Below, piece by piece: positions 1-39,828 of a stretch of DNA of 64,000 nucleotides (positions are counted from its first letter, which is position 1; every line of letters starts with the position of its first letter). Location: NCBI RefSeq assembly GCF_030936135.1, contig NC_082598.1, positions 9,366,687-9,430,686 on the forward strand. Reading direction: 5' to 3'. The translations under genes and the position numbers were made by a program. This DNA is from Gavia stellata. Lineage: Eukaryota; Chordata; Aves; Gaviiformes; Gaviidae. A model generated the notes under the pieces. That model did not search any database. It saw only the letters and a list, made by a program, of their open reading frames with translations, and had not been told where the DNA came from.

Positions 1-999
1 ACTATACCTGGTTAGTGATTTTATACCTGAGATGAAAATTGAGAGGTAAGAGAACTAGTTATGGTGTGAATAATTATCAGATGAAAAAAACCAAACATGC
101 TAAGATAACCGCATTTGTAAAAATATATGCAAAATATCACAACTGACATATTCCCCTTATGATTATTTTCATTTTGCTATTTAGACAAACACTTTAACTC
201 ACTTTACTGTGTGACAGATTGTGTTCTGAAACTAGTTTAAAGGCTCCTGTGATTCCAATGCTTTAGTAATTCATGGAATTTTGAGTAGAAGTGACATCCT
301 CTACTCCCTAGTCTTAAGAAATTTAAGGCACCCATAAGAAGCAAACTTCATGGGAAGTTTCCATTCTAGGGAAAAATAAATATCATTTTCCCTTCAACAG
401 AAAAAAAATAATAATCCTGAATTCGTAAAAGTGATTAGAATGCCACATTCTCTGTCAGTGAGGCAACAGCTTTGTGATACCTAGCTTAAATAAAACTCAA
501 TCTAAAGAGCTACTACTGATGCCACAGAATCTTCACTAACATGTTACAAAATATGTAATATTGTAATGGAAGGGAAAGTTTGTATTAAATTCTGAAAAAG
601 CTAAAAGGAAGAAGCAGAGCAAGGTTGGGCCCCATGTAATGATCAAAGGAAATAAATGAGAAACATTTTTCCATGATAGATACACTTAATTTATACAGCA
701 AACTTGCAAGTTTAATGGATCACTGTACCACAACAATGAGTGCAAATACATGATTTTGTGGGCAGGAGCACAGCTAAAGAAGCATATTTTGTTTTCATCT
801 CTATGGAATGACAGTAAATTGCTTCTTTGATAAACGGAAATTTCATTCCATATGTCAGAAAACGTAACTATGATTTATTACTATAATCAGCTCAAAACAC
901 TTCCCATAATCACAAAAGCTCAAGTAATATGTAGCCGTTAGACACAGAAAGATATACAAGGTTGTGGTTACAATTGGGATTAGCTACAGATTCTGAAGC
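1..999 (-). other. LETM1: LETM1 3' UTR and/or downstream flank
   Basis: No ORF or splice structure is seen. Read on the minus strand, this follows the LETM1 stop. The first AATAAA hexamer on that strand is at 874-879 and an ATTAAA variant is at 711-716, so one short 3' UTR of roughly 150 nt and a longer one are both possible. The true end may lie outside the window. FGFR3 is expected beyond the left edge from known synteny, but no part of it is visible. Confidence 0.55.
874..879 (-). terminator. Candidate LETM1 polyadenylation hexamer AATAAA
   Basis: The minus strand reads AATAAA 121 nt past the LETM1 stop. It is the only canonical hexamer on that strand between the stop and the window edge. 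Use of the site is inferred; no transcript evidence is available. Confidence 0.4.
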
Positions 1000-28501
<27,502 letters not shown>

Positions 28502-28640
28502 CTTGGCGCTCGCGCGCGGCTGGGCGGTGGCGGCGGGCTAGCGGCGGCGGCGGGCTGCCGGCCTGCTCATGTCCCGCCGCCCGGGCCCCGCGCTGCGATC
28601 CCCACACGCCCAGGAGCGCCGAGCCGCGACGGCCGGCCAC

Positions 28641-28648
28641 ATTTGCAT
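28641..28648 (+). promoter_or_regulatory. Octamer motif ATTTGCAT
   Basis: A perfect POU-factor octamer 140 bp upstream of the LETM1 ATG and 23 bp from the nearest ZNF143-type site. Octamer plus ZNF143 sites are a known pair in snRNA-type and some housekeeping promoters. Confidence 0.5.
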
Positions 28649-28670
28649 AGCGCCGCCCCGCGGAGCTGGG

Positions 28671-28691
28671 CACGCCGGGAAGTGTAGTCCT
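28671..28691 (-). promoter_or_regulatory. ZNF143/THAP11-type site 1
   Basis: The plus strand reads GCCGGGAAGTGTAGTCCT. Its reverse complement fits the ACTACAnnTCCCrgCaTGC-type ZNF143 (SBS) motif, with TAGTCC in place of the last bases of the ACTACA arm. It is one of three similar sites in 165 bp. Confidence 0.6.
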
Positions 28692-28730
28692 CGGGGGCGC
28701 ACGGTAAGCAGCCTGCGGGCGTGGGACGCG

Positions 28731-28755
28731 CAGCATGCCGGGACCTGTAGTCCTA
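28731..28755 (-). promoter_or_regulatory. ZNF143/THAP11-type site 2
   Basis: The plus strand reads GCATGCCGGGACCTGTAGTC, which is the ZNF143 SBS arrangement GCATGCTGGGAnnTGTAGT with one change (C for T). It has the same orientation as site 1, 63 bp further upstream of LETM1. Confidence 0.65.
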
Positions 28756-28788
28756 GATGGTGTAACACGACGTTAGTCGAGGCGCTCA

Positions 28789-28800
28789 GGGGCGGGGCGG
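28789..28800 (+). promoter_or_regulatory. GC box (Sp/KLF type)
   Basis: GGGGCGGGGCGG, tandem GC-box cores between ZNF143-type sites 2 and 3. Confidence 0.55.
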
Positions 28801-28810
28801 CAAAGGCGCA

Positions 28811-28835
28811 GTGCATGCTGGGAGATGTAGTCCTC
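28811..28835 (-). promoter_or_regulatory. ZNF143/THAP11-type site 3
   Basis: The plus strand reads GCATGCTGGGAGATGTAGTC, a full match to the ZNF143 SBS core GCATGCTGGGAnnTGTAGT. It is the best of the three sites and lies about 320 bp upstream of the LETM1 ATG. Confidence 0.75.
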
Positions 28836-29110
28836 CCGGGGGCACGCCGACCGTGTAAGCGTTTTTCTCCGGCAGCCGGTGGAGGGGAGTAGTGGGTGGG
28901 CAGGTTCCCCGGGACCTGCTGTCGCCACCGGGGTCGGGGCTGGCTGCAGAAGGCCGCGTGAGCCGCCGCGGAGGCAGCGCGGGACTTGTTTACCCGGGGG
29001 GGGACCGTGGAAACGGCGTGCGGCGGGCCCGTGGCTCGCAGCCCGCTAACCCCCCGCCGTGCCGGGAAGGTCACGCAGGCCGTGTGCGCTGAGGGACCGC
29101 TGCCGAAGGG

Positions 29111-29709
29111 GAGGGCGCTGGTACCTCACGAAGCCGTCCTGAGTGGTTAAGGCCGGTGTGGCCAACGAGCACATAACCGTAGCCCTAAGTACAGTACACC
29201 AATACCAGGCCGTGTGTGCAATGACGTTCCCTCACGTTTAGGGCCAAAATCTGGCATTTACGCTGGCATTAAGTACTACTCAGCAGCAGTTGTTTCATTG
29301 CATCCGTGAAACTGCATCGTTCTGTGCATCTCGGGACGTGACAGAAAAAATACCTCTCTTGTGGAGCTAAGATATTTTTGATATAAAATAGTACATAAAT
29401 TAGTCAATTGGCAGATGTGCTTCACTAGTGCTCGATAATAGTTTGGCTACAGGTAGCATATTATTCTTCAAATACGCCTACTCCTGACCAACGTTAGGAT
29501 CTTTTATCAAATACTTCAGTACTCAGTTAATACAGTATTACATAGTAGCATTATTTTTGCTCAGTTTTTAACTGCATAGACAGATGCAGGGAATAACCAG
29601 AATCAACCTGCAGAAATTATAATTTAATCAGAGAACAGTGAAATTTTAAAAACTATATATGTGAGGTTTGGGTGTTAATGCCTGCCTTGTTCTAAAAAAT
29701 GGGGGGAAA
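29111..29709. other. Intergenic, nothing recognised
   Basis: Transition from the LETM1 CpG island to AT-rich DNA. No ORF, repeat family or motif cluster can be supported. Confidence 0.7.
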
Positions 29710-29797
29710 GCTGCTGGAACTGTTTTTCAACAAGATGGCTGACACCCCCTGTCAACAAGATGGCTGCCTCAAGGACAGGGCTCAAAAGTGACAAGGG
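29710..29797 (+). repeat. Left inverted arm with 25-bp sub-repeats
   Basis: TCAACAAGATGGCTG occurs twice, at 29727 and 29752, exactly 25 bp apart. The first copy and its flanks pair with 31318-31338 on the other strand. Confidence 0.65.
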
Positions 29798-31261
29798 CAC
29801 TGTGGTTTCAGACCTCCAATATTTCACAGGTTATTTATAATGCCAGGCATTTGTTCACCTATACACCCACCTAAGCCCCAAAGAAAACAGGTGCTATTTA
29901 ACTTTGTATGTAAAGGGTAGCAGAAGCCTCAGGTTTGACCCAAAACATGACTGACACAGCGTCTCATAGCGGGAAAAAGCAAATGTGGCTGCAGTCATCC
30001 TTTCATGCTTGAGACCTGGCAAATGCAGGAAATTAATTAGTAACATTTTCAAGTTCTTTTATGTATTTAAAGAAAATCCTCAGGGTTTCTCCTAAGTATG
30101 AAAAATTTAGATTAATTTTAATTACTTATATAATTAATTCAAAAGAATATGTGAAGATGGACTATTCAATTGACCAGATCTTAAAAAAAATAATCAAGAC
30201 ACCCTTTTCTCACATCCTTTGACTGTGCTGGCTACAGAAACTCTAGTGTTGTTTAAATTTAGTTACTATTAAAAAATTAATTGGTATTATTATTTATGTA
30301 CTTATTATTAGAGCTACTTTTAAAGTGTTAGGTTCCCAAATGTATTGCAAGATTTTTAGGCAGCTATGTTTGCTTTACGAGTATTTAAATATATAGTACA
30401 TTTAAATGGTTAAAATGGTTTAAAATGTGCAACTTAACAATAGTGTTTTATGTTAAGATGGCAATCTTAAATTAAAAAAACAACAACAAAAAACATCTTC
30501 CCAATCTACACGTTTCTCTCACTAGCGTGGGTTTGTAGCCTTCTCTTGTTATTCTTTTTTCTTTCTGCTTGGTTGATAACAAAAACCAAATGAAATGGGG
30601 CAACTAATGGCAGTTCCTCTAACAAAGCTGCTTAATTATGTAGAAACATTATATGAAGCCTATACAAGAAGAATAATATGCTCTGAAGTCATTAAACTAT
30701 TGACAAGAGGTTTCAGACAGCAAACAGATGATTACAGAGGTCTCAATACATTTATGCAGACAAGTAACCAGACTTTCAATAGTTTCATTAAATTCATTAG
30801 TATTCAGGGTGGCAGACAATGTAGATGCATGAGCCTTTTCAGAGCTGAATCATTATGTTTTTGTACAGTCTTTTGTTCCAGATTTGTTTATACCTGGAAG
30901 TTACATGGTTTTCTACCATATATGAAAAGGAATGATAATACACTCTGTGAAAATTTCCTAAATGGGTACAGTTTCAAAATACTAATTGATTTTGTGCATT
31001 TACCAAGCATTGTGAAATAACGCTTAAGAAAAGATGAAGTATTAATAATTTTCAAGTAGTTGTACAGATTGCTACCACATGAAAAAGCCTAGTGACTGTA
31101 CGTGATACATTGGCCTTCCGCGCAGGTTAGTTTTTGTTTTAAAGAAAACCATCTTCCACTCCTTCCAGACCAACAGCCTATGAGTTCACAAAGAAAACAC
31201 TCATTACCAGAGTAAAACAGAACACACATAGCTACTAGGGTTTTATTTTTAAAAAACTTAA

Positions 31262-31356
31262 GCTGCTACAGCCATTTTAGACCGGGTTCTTAAAGCAACC
31301 ATGTTGTTTGCAAAAGTTGTCAGCCATCTTGTTGAAAATGATGTGTTTTCTAGCAG
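31262..31356 (-). repeat. Right inverted arm
   Basis: The reverse complement aligns to the left arm from CCTGCTAGAA through CAACAAGATGGCTGAC to TAAAATGGCTG. The three ATGG cores on this arm are spaced 25 and 27 bp apart, matching the left-arm register. Confidence 0.65.
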
Positions 31357-34300
31357 GAATAGGGTGAGAGACTAAAAGGAAGAAATACAAACCCTTTTTT
31401 CTAGATGGATTTAACAAGGATCTGAGAATGATTACAATAAATGTAATATTTAAATAAAATTAAGATTATTATTTAGTATTAAACATCCATTTTTTTCCCC
31501 TGAGTGTTAAATAGAAGCAAAAGCAAGGTGAGAGTTGTCTAAACAACTACAAAACAAACTCCAAATAACAGGAAATTGTGATGCCTGTTATAGGCTGTGG
31601 GAATATCAAAACATGTATTTTACTGATATATAAGCACAGAATGTTTTACTTGTCTAAAAGAGGTATGTGCGTAAGACCTATAAAAGCACAGAATATGCCT
31701 ACCTCTGTGCAGTACTTGCATAGACATGAAGAAGGAGCAGATGAACCTTTAGTTCTCGTCGAGGAAGTCTAGAGATCTGTCTAGAAACTGGGGGGCAAAT
31801 GTCAATATGAACATGGAGCAAAACTGTAAGGTATCTAGCTTTACATGCAGGATTCTCTCTCAGAAAACAGTCCAACAGATTTCCCATAGTAAATAGTTAT
31901 ATGAAATTCTCATCTGCTATTGTCCCTTACTCCTTCCCTCTTCAGCATCTAACGAGCTCTGGTGGGTGGTAGGCAGATGCATATGGGGAGCAGGATTCCT
32001 TTGTGGCCTGCCAAAAGTACCTGCACAGTTGGAGGTGGCACCCCTCCATGCTCACCACAGTTGCCACCCCTTCCCTGAGGATACATCCCAGGAAGCACTT
32101 CCTAGATCCTGTTGATTTTTTGGAGGATGGATAACAGGACCCCCACTCCCAACTTCAGACGCATGGTCAGTTGCCCTATAGCTTGTGAAAGTGGCTGTGT
32201 AGCAATACCAAATCTTTGACACTCCTGCCAGAACCACTGCGTTCATTACACAGGCACGGCCTCGGTTCCCCGTTACACCCCGATGACGAGCGGAGCTGGC
32301 AGCAAGGGACAGAGAAGATAAGATTCAGTGGGTGGAGGGGAAGGAGGTGCAATGCTTGACGCTCCGGGCTGTAAGCGGGAGGAGGTGGGAGCATAATTAG
32401 CATTTGATGAGACACGGGAGACAGGTTTGCCATTTCTCTGCTGCAACATCATGTTTGTGTACACAGTGTGATTCTATAAGCTACGTTGTGGTGCAGGTCC
32501 ATATACAGTATTTAAAAGTAGGATTACACTTCTAGTCTATAGAATCTGTTTCCATGGCAATCCCCAGGTTGTCTCCTTAAATAGGTTTAACAATATGGGA
32601 TTAACCTCATCTTTATTCACCACTATTCAGTGTAAAAAAACGATGACATTACTGTGTAGCAAGTTGCATTAAGTTTCCACCTGAGGGAGAAAACCAACAG
32701 ATTATTAGTAGTTCTTTAAAAAATACTTCCATTCATCATCACAGATTTTTAGGAGAGGATCCCGGGATACTGAAGCCTGTTGCTCTGTAAATGTTAGAAC
32801 CCAAAGGTAAAAGTTCAAGTGGTCGCTGGATTACAGACTGGCTCTGTATGTACGTCCAGGTCACAAGTTCACTCCTGTCTGTAATGTGCCAAAAACAAGC
32901 GGCGGTGGCTACACATTAGCAACAGCACAGAAACAATCTGCCTTGGGTGCCTCTTCAAACAATGCAGTGAAAAGCTACTCGGAGATTTCCATGACAGTAA
33001 TAACGTGCTGTAAACAGTCATTCCAGATCTGAGGATAATTACCTGCTCAAATTCTAGTCAAAAAGTGGTATTTTAAAAGACTGCATAGGCTTGACCCGAA
33101 TTAGTAATACAAAATAATGTATTAGGTTGTCATTAATTAAATTTGACATGCAGGCAGATGAGGAGAACACAGCTGGGAGAGTACAAACAGATCATTTTGG
33201 AAATCTTTTCAAATTGAGGAAAAAGTAGCATTTGCAGCTCATAGTGAAAGCCACACAGATTCTAGTTCTAACCAGCAGATGGAGCTTATGTGAAACAAAC
33301 AAGTGGAAAAGATGCATAATCATCGCACAAAGCAGTGTTTTGGGGCGCTGCTGTCTACAGGACTGGAGGAGGACATGGGGAAAAAGCTAGAAGGTTCTGG
33401 CCAAGGCAGGATCAAGCAGAGGAGGGAGGGCAGGCAGTGTTCAGGCTAAACGCGTAGCAAAAAGGGAAGAACGTAGCTGTAACGAGTAAACTGATTTAGA
33501 CCTTGAGAAATATGGAGGAAAAAAGGACAAAAGGAGTCTCTAGTGTTAAAGATGCACCTGTTAGTTCCAGCTGATATGAGATGGCCTGAGATTTTGCTAC
33601 AAAATTACCAATCTTGTATTTAATATAACCTGTTACACCTCCAAATGCATCAATTTGATTTTATGAATGACAGACTTTAAAAATATGTATCTGGAGTTAT
33701 TCTTTGCCTCCAGTTTTTTTGAGTCTGTAAGGTTTTTAAGTTCCTGTCTGCAATTAGAAACACGGAAAGCCGATAGTCTTATGCCATCATCTGCCTCTCA
33801 GAGTTAGGTCTTTATAAAGCACCAAATGTTATGTTACTGTCAATAAAAGCTCAAAATCTGCCACCTCCACCTTTATAAACCCATCAAGAAGCAAGACAAG
33901 AAAAGCATGCGTCCAGGGAAGCCCTCCCCCACCCCATCCTGGATTTTGTAGGCCTGATCCTGCACTCCTTATATATCTCCAAATTCCTGGTGAAGTCAGC
34001 CAGTATTATAGGAGTGCTGGAAAAATAGGAGGTCCCTGCAAACCAGAGATACCTTTCAGTTTGTGTCCATTAAAGAAACACCAGAAGGTCAGCACACCAT
34101 TTTAGAAGAATTTTTACCTTTGTATTCTGAAAAGGAGAAAAATGGGCTGCTTCCAAGGCCCATTTTAGTGGTAATAACATAACTTTCTTTAGCAACTTGG
34201 CAAGGCTGTGGCCCCAGGCATATTTGGGCTTCATCTGGCTCTAAGGAGGGAAGCAGAACTAAGCATTTCCCAAATAAGATAGATATTGAAGATATTGAAG

Positions 34301-36022
34301 ATGGATAGGTTGATTTGCTGAAGGCTGATGCTTAAAATTCCTATGCAGAATGTAGCCCTTTTGGGCCTCAGCTGTTGTTACCTCTTTCTTGCTGTTTTTG
34401 CTGATTATCTTATCAGTCCTGACCCATATATTCCCCTAACAATCAGCCTGAATGACCCTACCAGAATATGTCTTTCCAACCTTTGAATGGCTCTCTCTTG
34501 TTTACCTTTCAGATTTAAACTTTCTACCTTACATAATCCAGACCAAGCCTGTAACACAGATCTCACACTTTTTTATCCTGTTCTCCTTGACCTGACTAAC
34601 GCTCCCATCTTCCGTGCTGCCGTGCAATGACCTCCCCATTCCAGCATGCAAGCCCACAGCCCCTCCTTTATTCAAGTCAAAGAGCTGCTTTTCTCAAGAG
34701 GCCTCCCCACAGAGATAATGAAAAGCAGATTAAGAGATTTAAAAAAGGAGTTGGTTCCTTTGGAATGGTCAGTGTGCTTTCCCTTTCTACAACCGTCCTC
34801 TATACTGTAAATTTTCTAAATCAGTGTTTGTCTGCATGTCTGTGCCTTGACCTCAGCAGGACCTAAGCTGTTGGGCCCCAATCCTACACATGCATATGCA
34901 TGCCATGTCCCTGTGCTATCACTAACATTCACAGACACAGAATGGGAAAGGAACAAGCTCAGTTATGTATTTGTAAAATCAAATCCTGGTGCTTGCCAGA
35001 TAATATTATAAAAGTGTTGGAAAGGGCTAAAAAGTAACATTTTTATCTTTGTTCTTGTGACACAGAAAGAATGGCAACCTCCAAGGCAAGTGAAGCGGCA
35101 GCTCTGTTGACAACACTTGGTTTGGACTGATTTGTAGGTATATGAGAATCTTGCGGGGAAATACCTGGTAAAATGTGATGTCCAGCTATAGAAAAATAAC
35201 AAAGAGCCATCAGCACAAGTACATCCCAGTGGTGCTTTGCCAGTATCCTGCCTTTTTCTTATGCGGCTGAATTTCAGGCATCAGAAACAGAAGACGCTTT
35301 GTCTGGGCTTTCCCATGTAATCAGCAACCTCTCTCCTGCCTGTCTTAGGCCTCTATTCACTTTATTACTATTATAGTATTCCCTAGAGACAGACTGAGGA
35401 GGCATTCACGCCCGAACGTCCTGTTACCTTAAAGCAATTAGTTATTTTCTCAGTAACGCATTACGTGCTTTAATCCTGGTTATGGGATTGTATGAAGTGT
35501 GGCTAGTAAGTTATATGCGTATATAAGAAAATACCAAGTTGACATAAAAGAGCTTTATTGTTGGATTTGATAGTATCCAGGGGAAGTAAAGTCCCCCAAA
35601 CCAGGTGCTCTCCTCTGAAAACAACTTCAGGAGGGAACTTTATGTATGAACTGAAGCCTTAGCTGGGGGTTGCAAATATCTAGCAGTTCATCAGCTGGGT
35701 AGAGCAAGAGGATCTCATTGGGACTAATCTGAGCAACAGGTAAAAGTAAGCCATCCAGACTGCTCATCAGTCAGGGTGACAAGCTGCACACACATTCCAA
35801 TATGACATATATCAATCATTTTCTTTTTTAATCACCAATCCAACAGCTGAGAGAGGAAATACACCCAACAGATATCAACAAAAAGACTCCATTCCCCTTT
35901 GGCTCAGCCAGCAGCGCTTTCCTGTTGTGCCAAGGGAAGAACCTCCTCCCCTTTCCGAGGCCTCTCCGCCCAAGGAACAGACATCTAACTCTCCCTGAGC
36001 GGGAAGCCTCTTCCAGCATGCC
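31357..36022. other. Intergenic, no gene recognised
   Basis: AT-rich DNA with only short chance ORFs on both strands. The one motif worth noting is an RFX X-box palindrome at 32548-32561. There is also a short local repeat of GATATTGAA near 34285. Confidence 0.7.
32548..32561. promoter_or_regulatory. RFX X-box-like palindrome
   Basis: GTTTCCATGGCAAT fits the bipartite RFX consensus (GTNRCC, short spacer, RGYAAC) with one mismatch in each half. It lies about 4 kb upstream of LETM1. Activity is unknown. Confidence 0.4.
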
Positions 36023-36065
36023 AGCTGGGAATTAGGGCCCTGGGCTCAATCCCAGCACCTGTGCC
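36023..36065 (+). mobile_element. tRNA-SINE-like relic (box B part)
   Basis: CTGGGAATTAGGGCCCTGGG followed by CTCAATCCCAGCACCTGTGCC resembles the tRNA-derived head shared by MIR and reptilian SINEs (actgggagtcaggactcctgggttc-type wording). The box-B-like core is GGCTCAATCC. It is too short to assign to a family. Confidence 0.4.
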
Positions 36066-39000
36066 TAGTTTTCTTACAGAGCACAGCCAGCTGCTCCTCC
36101 GGGTCTGCAAATGTCCTGTACACCCTATTTCTTTTTATTTCTGTGTATTGCTTTGGATAATCAATGCAAATGTGTTGTTTTTATTTGGATTTTTGCAAAT
36201 ATACTATTTTACATTTACCGTAACCAGGTTTGTGTTAAGAATCATGTCAGGGTACTGACAAACAGAGCCATGCCATGTTTTCGGTAATCCTTAAACCAGG
36301 ATTGTTGAACCAGTAGTGCCCCGCACCCCTGTACTATTTTTGAGGGAATTTGAAGGTGAGCAGGATATAACTGCAGGCCACTTTCAGAACTACTCACATG
36401 GAGTTTGGGAGGAAGAAGTGTTTTTGATGGCTGGTGTTTGTCAGTGAACTTTTCTGGCATCAAGCATGGTAGCAGAGACTATAGTTGACCCTGAGCATTC
36501 ACAGGCATTAGATAATTGCTTTGGCTCTGACTTAGTTCACAGCACGTTAGACTAGTCATTTCTATCTGTGACACCAAACTATCAACTGCAGACTTCCTGT
36601 GTGGAAATAATTATGCATCTTTTCCAAGTTTGCATTATGTACTTATTTATCCAACAGTTCTTATGCAGAGAGGCAAGGTTAGAGTTAAGAGAAGACTGTT
36701 GTCACTACTAATAGCTTGACTCTGAAAAGCCCTCATATAATTCAAAAATCCTAGTATAAACAGGAGCCAGGCTGGGGCTTGCATTCATACTGCAACAGGA
36801 AGGGGATACATAGAGGTCTGGAAAATAATGAAGGTGGGAGGAAAGTTAATAGAAAATGGTTATTATCACTGCTCATAATACCATATTAATTCAATCACTT
36901 TATCAGGGAGCAGGGTTTAAAAAAGAACAGAAGGAAATACCTTTTCATATGAACTTGTTGCCACAGGATGTTCTAAACCCCAAAAATATAAATAAATAGG
37001 TTCAAAAAGAAAATAGACAAATTCAAGGGAGATAGGCTTAACAAAGTCTCTGACACATGCTCATCTAGATGCAATGTCTGGTTTGGAAGTTAGGAAGTCC
37101 CTAAACTACTCATTTTCCGAAGCAGGAATGTCACAAGTGGGTAACAGCTACTTTTCCTATGCCCTGTTTCCAATTCTAAGCAGCCATTACTACTTCCCTT
37201 CTTAGTTTCCCTTGAGGAAAGGACATGCCTGAGCCTGCTTTGAATTTTAAAAGCCTTCTCCATTCTGCATAAATAGAGGTGAGAATAAGAGACCATAAAT
37301 GATAACCCTTGAACAGCTAATGAAAACCGCAAGATGCGAGTCCTAAATTGGAACCAACGAGGTGTCTGAGGTAGACTGAAGGGTCACTGTCGGTGGGTCT
37401 CAAGCCGCTTGACTTGAAGCATGCATAGCTCGCCCCATGCTGAGGGGCTATGGCAATTCAGTTAGTCCTAGACAAGCACAACACCGTTTCTGCCATCCTT
37501 ACAACTCCAGGTGTTGCTGTCACCAACAAAAGAACAAACAGGTTAAGAGAGATGGGGATTTTTTGAAGAAAAGTGTAATGAAAGCCAGGTCAGAAAGGGA
37601 AAGGATTTCAGTCTGGTTGGTAACTTACACAGAACTTTGCAGCACAAAATTCTACCAGGGTAGGAAACTCGCATCTTTTCTGGCTTTCTTACCACAGTGT
37701 TCCCTTTTCAGACTTTACAAAGTACAACTTCTGCCATATCCACCTGGGAACAAGTTACAGTCCATCTCCTTCTAGTGGGTAATCACCCATGAAAGCTGCG
37801 AGGAGACGTGAATTAAAAATTTGCCTTGCTCTTACTTTCCATTATCTTCTTTCTTCAGTTTGCTTTCTTTTTCTTTGCTCCATGATCTTTCTCACAAATA
37901 CAATCAGTGTTTTCTTGATACCCTCTAAACATCATGTCTGCTCTTCCTCCATTCTTGCGCTATGTGAGGAGTTGGGCTGTTTGAGGGTTTTCTATTTGAC
38001 TTTGATGTAAGTGGAAATGAAAGTAAAGAAGCTGCCCAAGAATGAATTTAAAATGAAATATTCTAGAGATTGGTGGTGTTTGCACAGAGGCACATGTGCA
38101 ACCCCCCAGTAGGCTGGAGACTTAGAAATCTGGGAAAACGAAAACCCTAAGACCTACCTTAAATGAGGTTCCTGAGGTTTGTAACTGATTTTTTCTATCT
38201 AGAGTCAGTCAAAAGAAATTTAGAGTTGGGTTTTCTTATCCTTAAAGTTGATTTATTTGGGTGGAAAATCTTCTGCATTCTGCTTAATAGTTTGTTCGCT
38301 CTGCATTTGTTGTTCCATTACCAAAAATATTAACAGCAAAATACATAAACCAGCTGTGTTATATCTAAAGTTAGCTCTCTAACAGCAACAGTTAACTACC
38401 AAAGAGTATTCCCAGAGCAGAGCTGACATTAATTGAGAAAGATAGTGCTCTCAAATATGTCGAGACAAGATGCTATAGAAATTGATTTAACCAGACCATG
38501 CCTTTTGTCTATGGAACTGCATTTCTCTCCTTTGCAGAGCATATAGGCTAGATACTATTGCTGTTACTCCACTGAGATTAATGGAAATATATTAGGGATG
38601 AATCTCAAAGGTGTTTCCTTTCTCTGACTGCTCTGATTTTTTTGTCTGGTTAAGCACATTTCAAAAAACAATATGAACAAGCCAGTATTTTCCAAATGAA
38701 AAATGACAGATCTGGTTGAAAGAAATTTTTAGGTCAGGCTTTGGTAATAATACATTTCTTGAGTGATAGTAGGCTTTGTATTAATCATTATCTGTTATTT
38801 TCTGTTTAAAACTTTGAATTATCTAAATAAGCCAACAGGAAAGATATTTTGCTCCAGTAGAAGTATTTTCCAGATTCCTCGAGACACTGACCTTTTTCTC
38901 AGTTCACTGTGGTAATGGTGTTCCTCAAAAGTCCCTAATTAGAATCCCAGCAGAGTCTTTATTATGGCAAACTTAAGTATCACAAGCAGAATGAATGAAA

Positions 39001-39828
39001 TGAAGATAAACTGGAATTTAACTAAAACAAAGTAAGATCATGGATTATTTGTTCTGAGCAAATTCTGCTCCTACTAACACCTATGCAATCCATATATTTA
39101 CATTATTTTGTGAAACAGCATCATACAAAAATAATTTTCCTATGTAGCATATCGTGATTTTCGACACAGTTATTTTACTTACATGGGTAAAAAAATACTG
39201 TAGCTTTTGCTCCCTTTATAACTGAGATGTCAACATAACTAATTTCATTTCGCTTTAATAAAGACGAAATTAATTCCAATCCTTCTCCTATATCAGTAAC
39301 AACGTATTTTTATTCAGCTGAGACATTTCATAAACCTGCTGAAGGTAAGAATTACAGATGGCACTGAGACAGGATGTGAAGGCAGGGAGAAGGTACTGCA
39401 GAATAAATTTACGGATTTTGTCTCCAAAGCTTTACTTGCATTGATGTACAGGAAAAAAAGAATCCAGTGACTATCAGCTTTCAAGACCAGCTTGTAGAGC
39501 TGACAGTAAGAAAATGTTCTTTTGCTTCCAAATTGAGTACATTTGTTCTAGAATTTATTAAGTCACTGTAAACAAAGAAATGTACAGTGCCTCATCCTGT
39601 TCTTTATTTAGGTTGAATGAGGGCTTCGTTTGGCATTACGGAAACTAGAACTGCACTGGGCTAAACCAAAGGCCTGTGAGTCCCTTTATCCAATCTCTGG
39701 TCATAGGCAGAAACAAGTGCTTAGGGAAAGAGTATGAGAAATAGGGCAGGCATAGTGTTGCTGCCATTAGCCTACTCTGCCTGCAGCAGCAACTGTTGTA
39801 TTTCATCGCTGCTGATAAAGAAACACAC
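36066..39828. other. Intergenic, nothing recognised
   Basis: No exon structure, repeat family or RNA gene can be supported; ORFs here are short and without known motifs. Confidence 0.7.

Larger units (their letters stand above)
29710..31356. mobile_element. Unclassified element-like structure with inverted arms
   Basis: A left arm (29710-29797) and a right arm (31262-31356) are inverted copies of each other. Each contains a perfect 21-bp match including CAACAAGATGGCTGAC, and the homology extends with mismatches and the same internal 25-27-bp sub-repeat around ATGGCTG. The arms enclose about 1.46 kb of AT-rich DNA. This layout fits an old DNA transposon with (sub)terminal inverted repeats, or two copies of one repeat inserted in opposite orientation. 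No transposase motif was recognised. The family is unknown to me. Confidence 0.5.

Noticed and set aside
28641..28835. snRNA-type promoter (octamer plus ZNF143 sites)
   Set aside because: No proximal sequence element, no snRNA-like sequence and no TATA at the required spacing are visible. The motifs are better explained as part of the LETM1 promoter.
30595..31020. 141-residue plus-strand ORF inside the inverted-arm element
   Set aside because: No transposase motif or other domain was recognised; it is AT-rich with a Cys/Phe-rich composition. It could be a chance ORF or a decayed element gene, so it is not called as coding.
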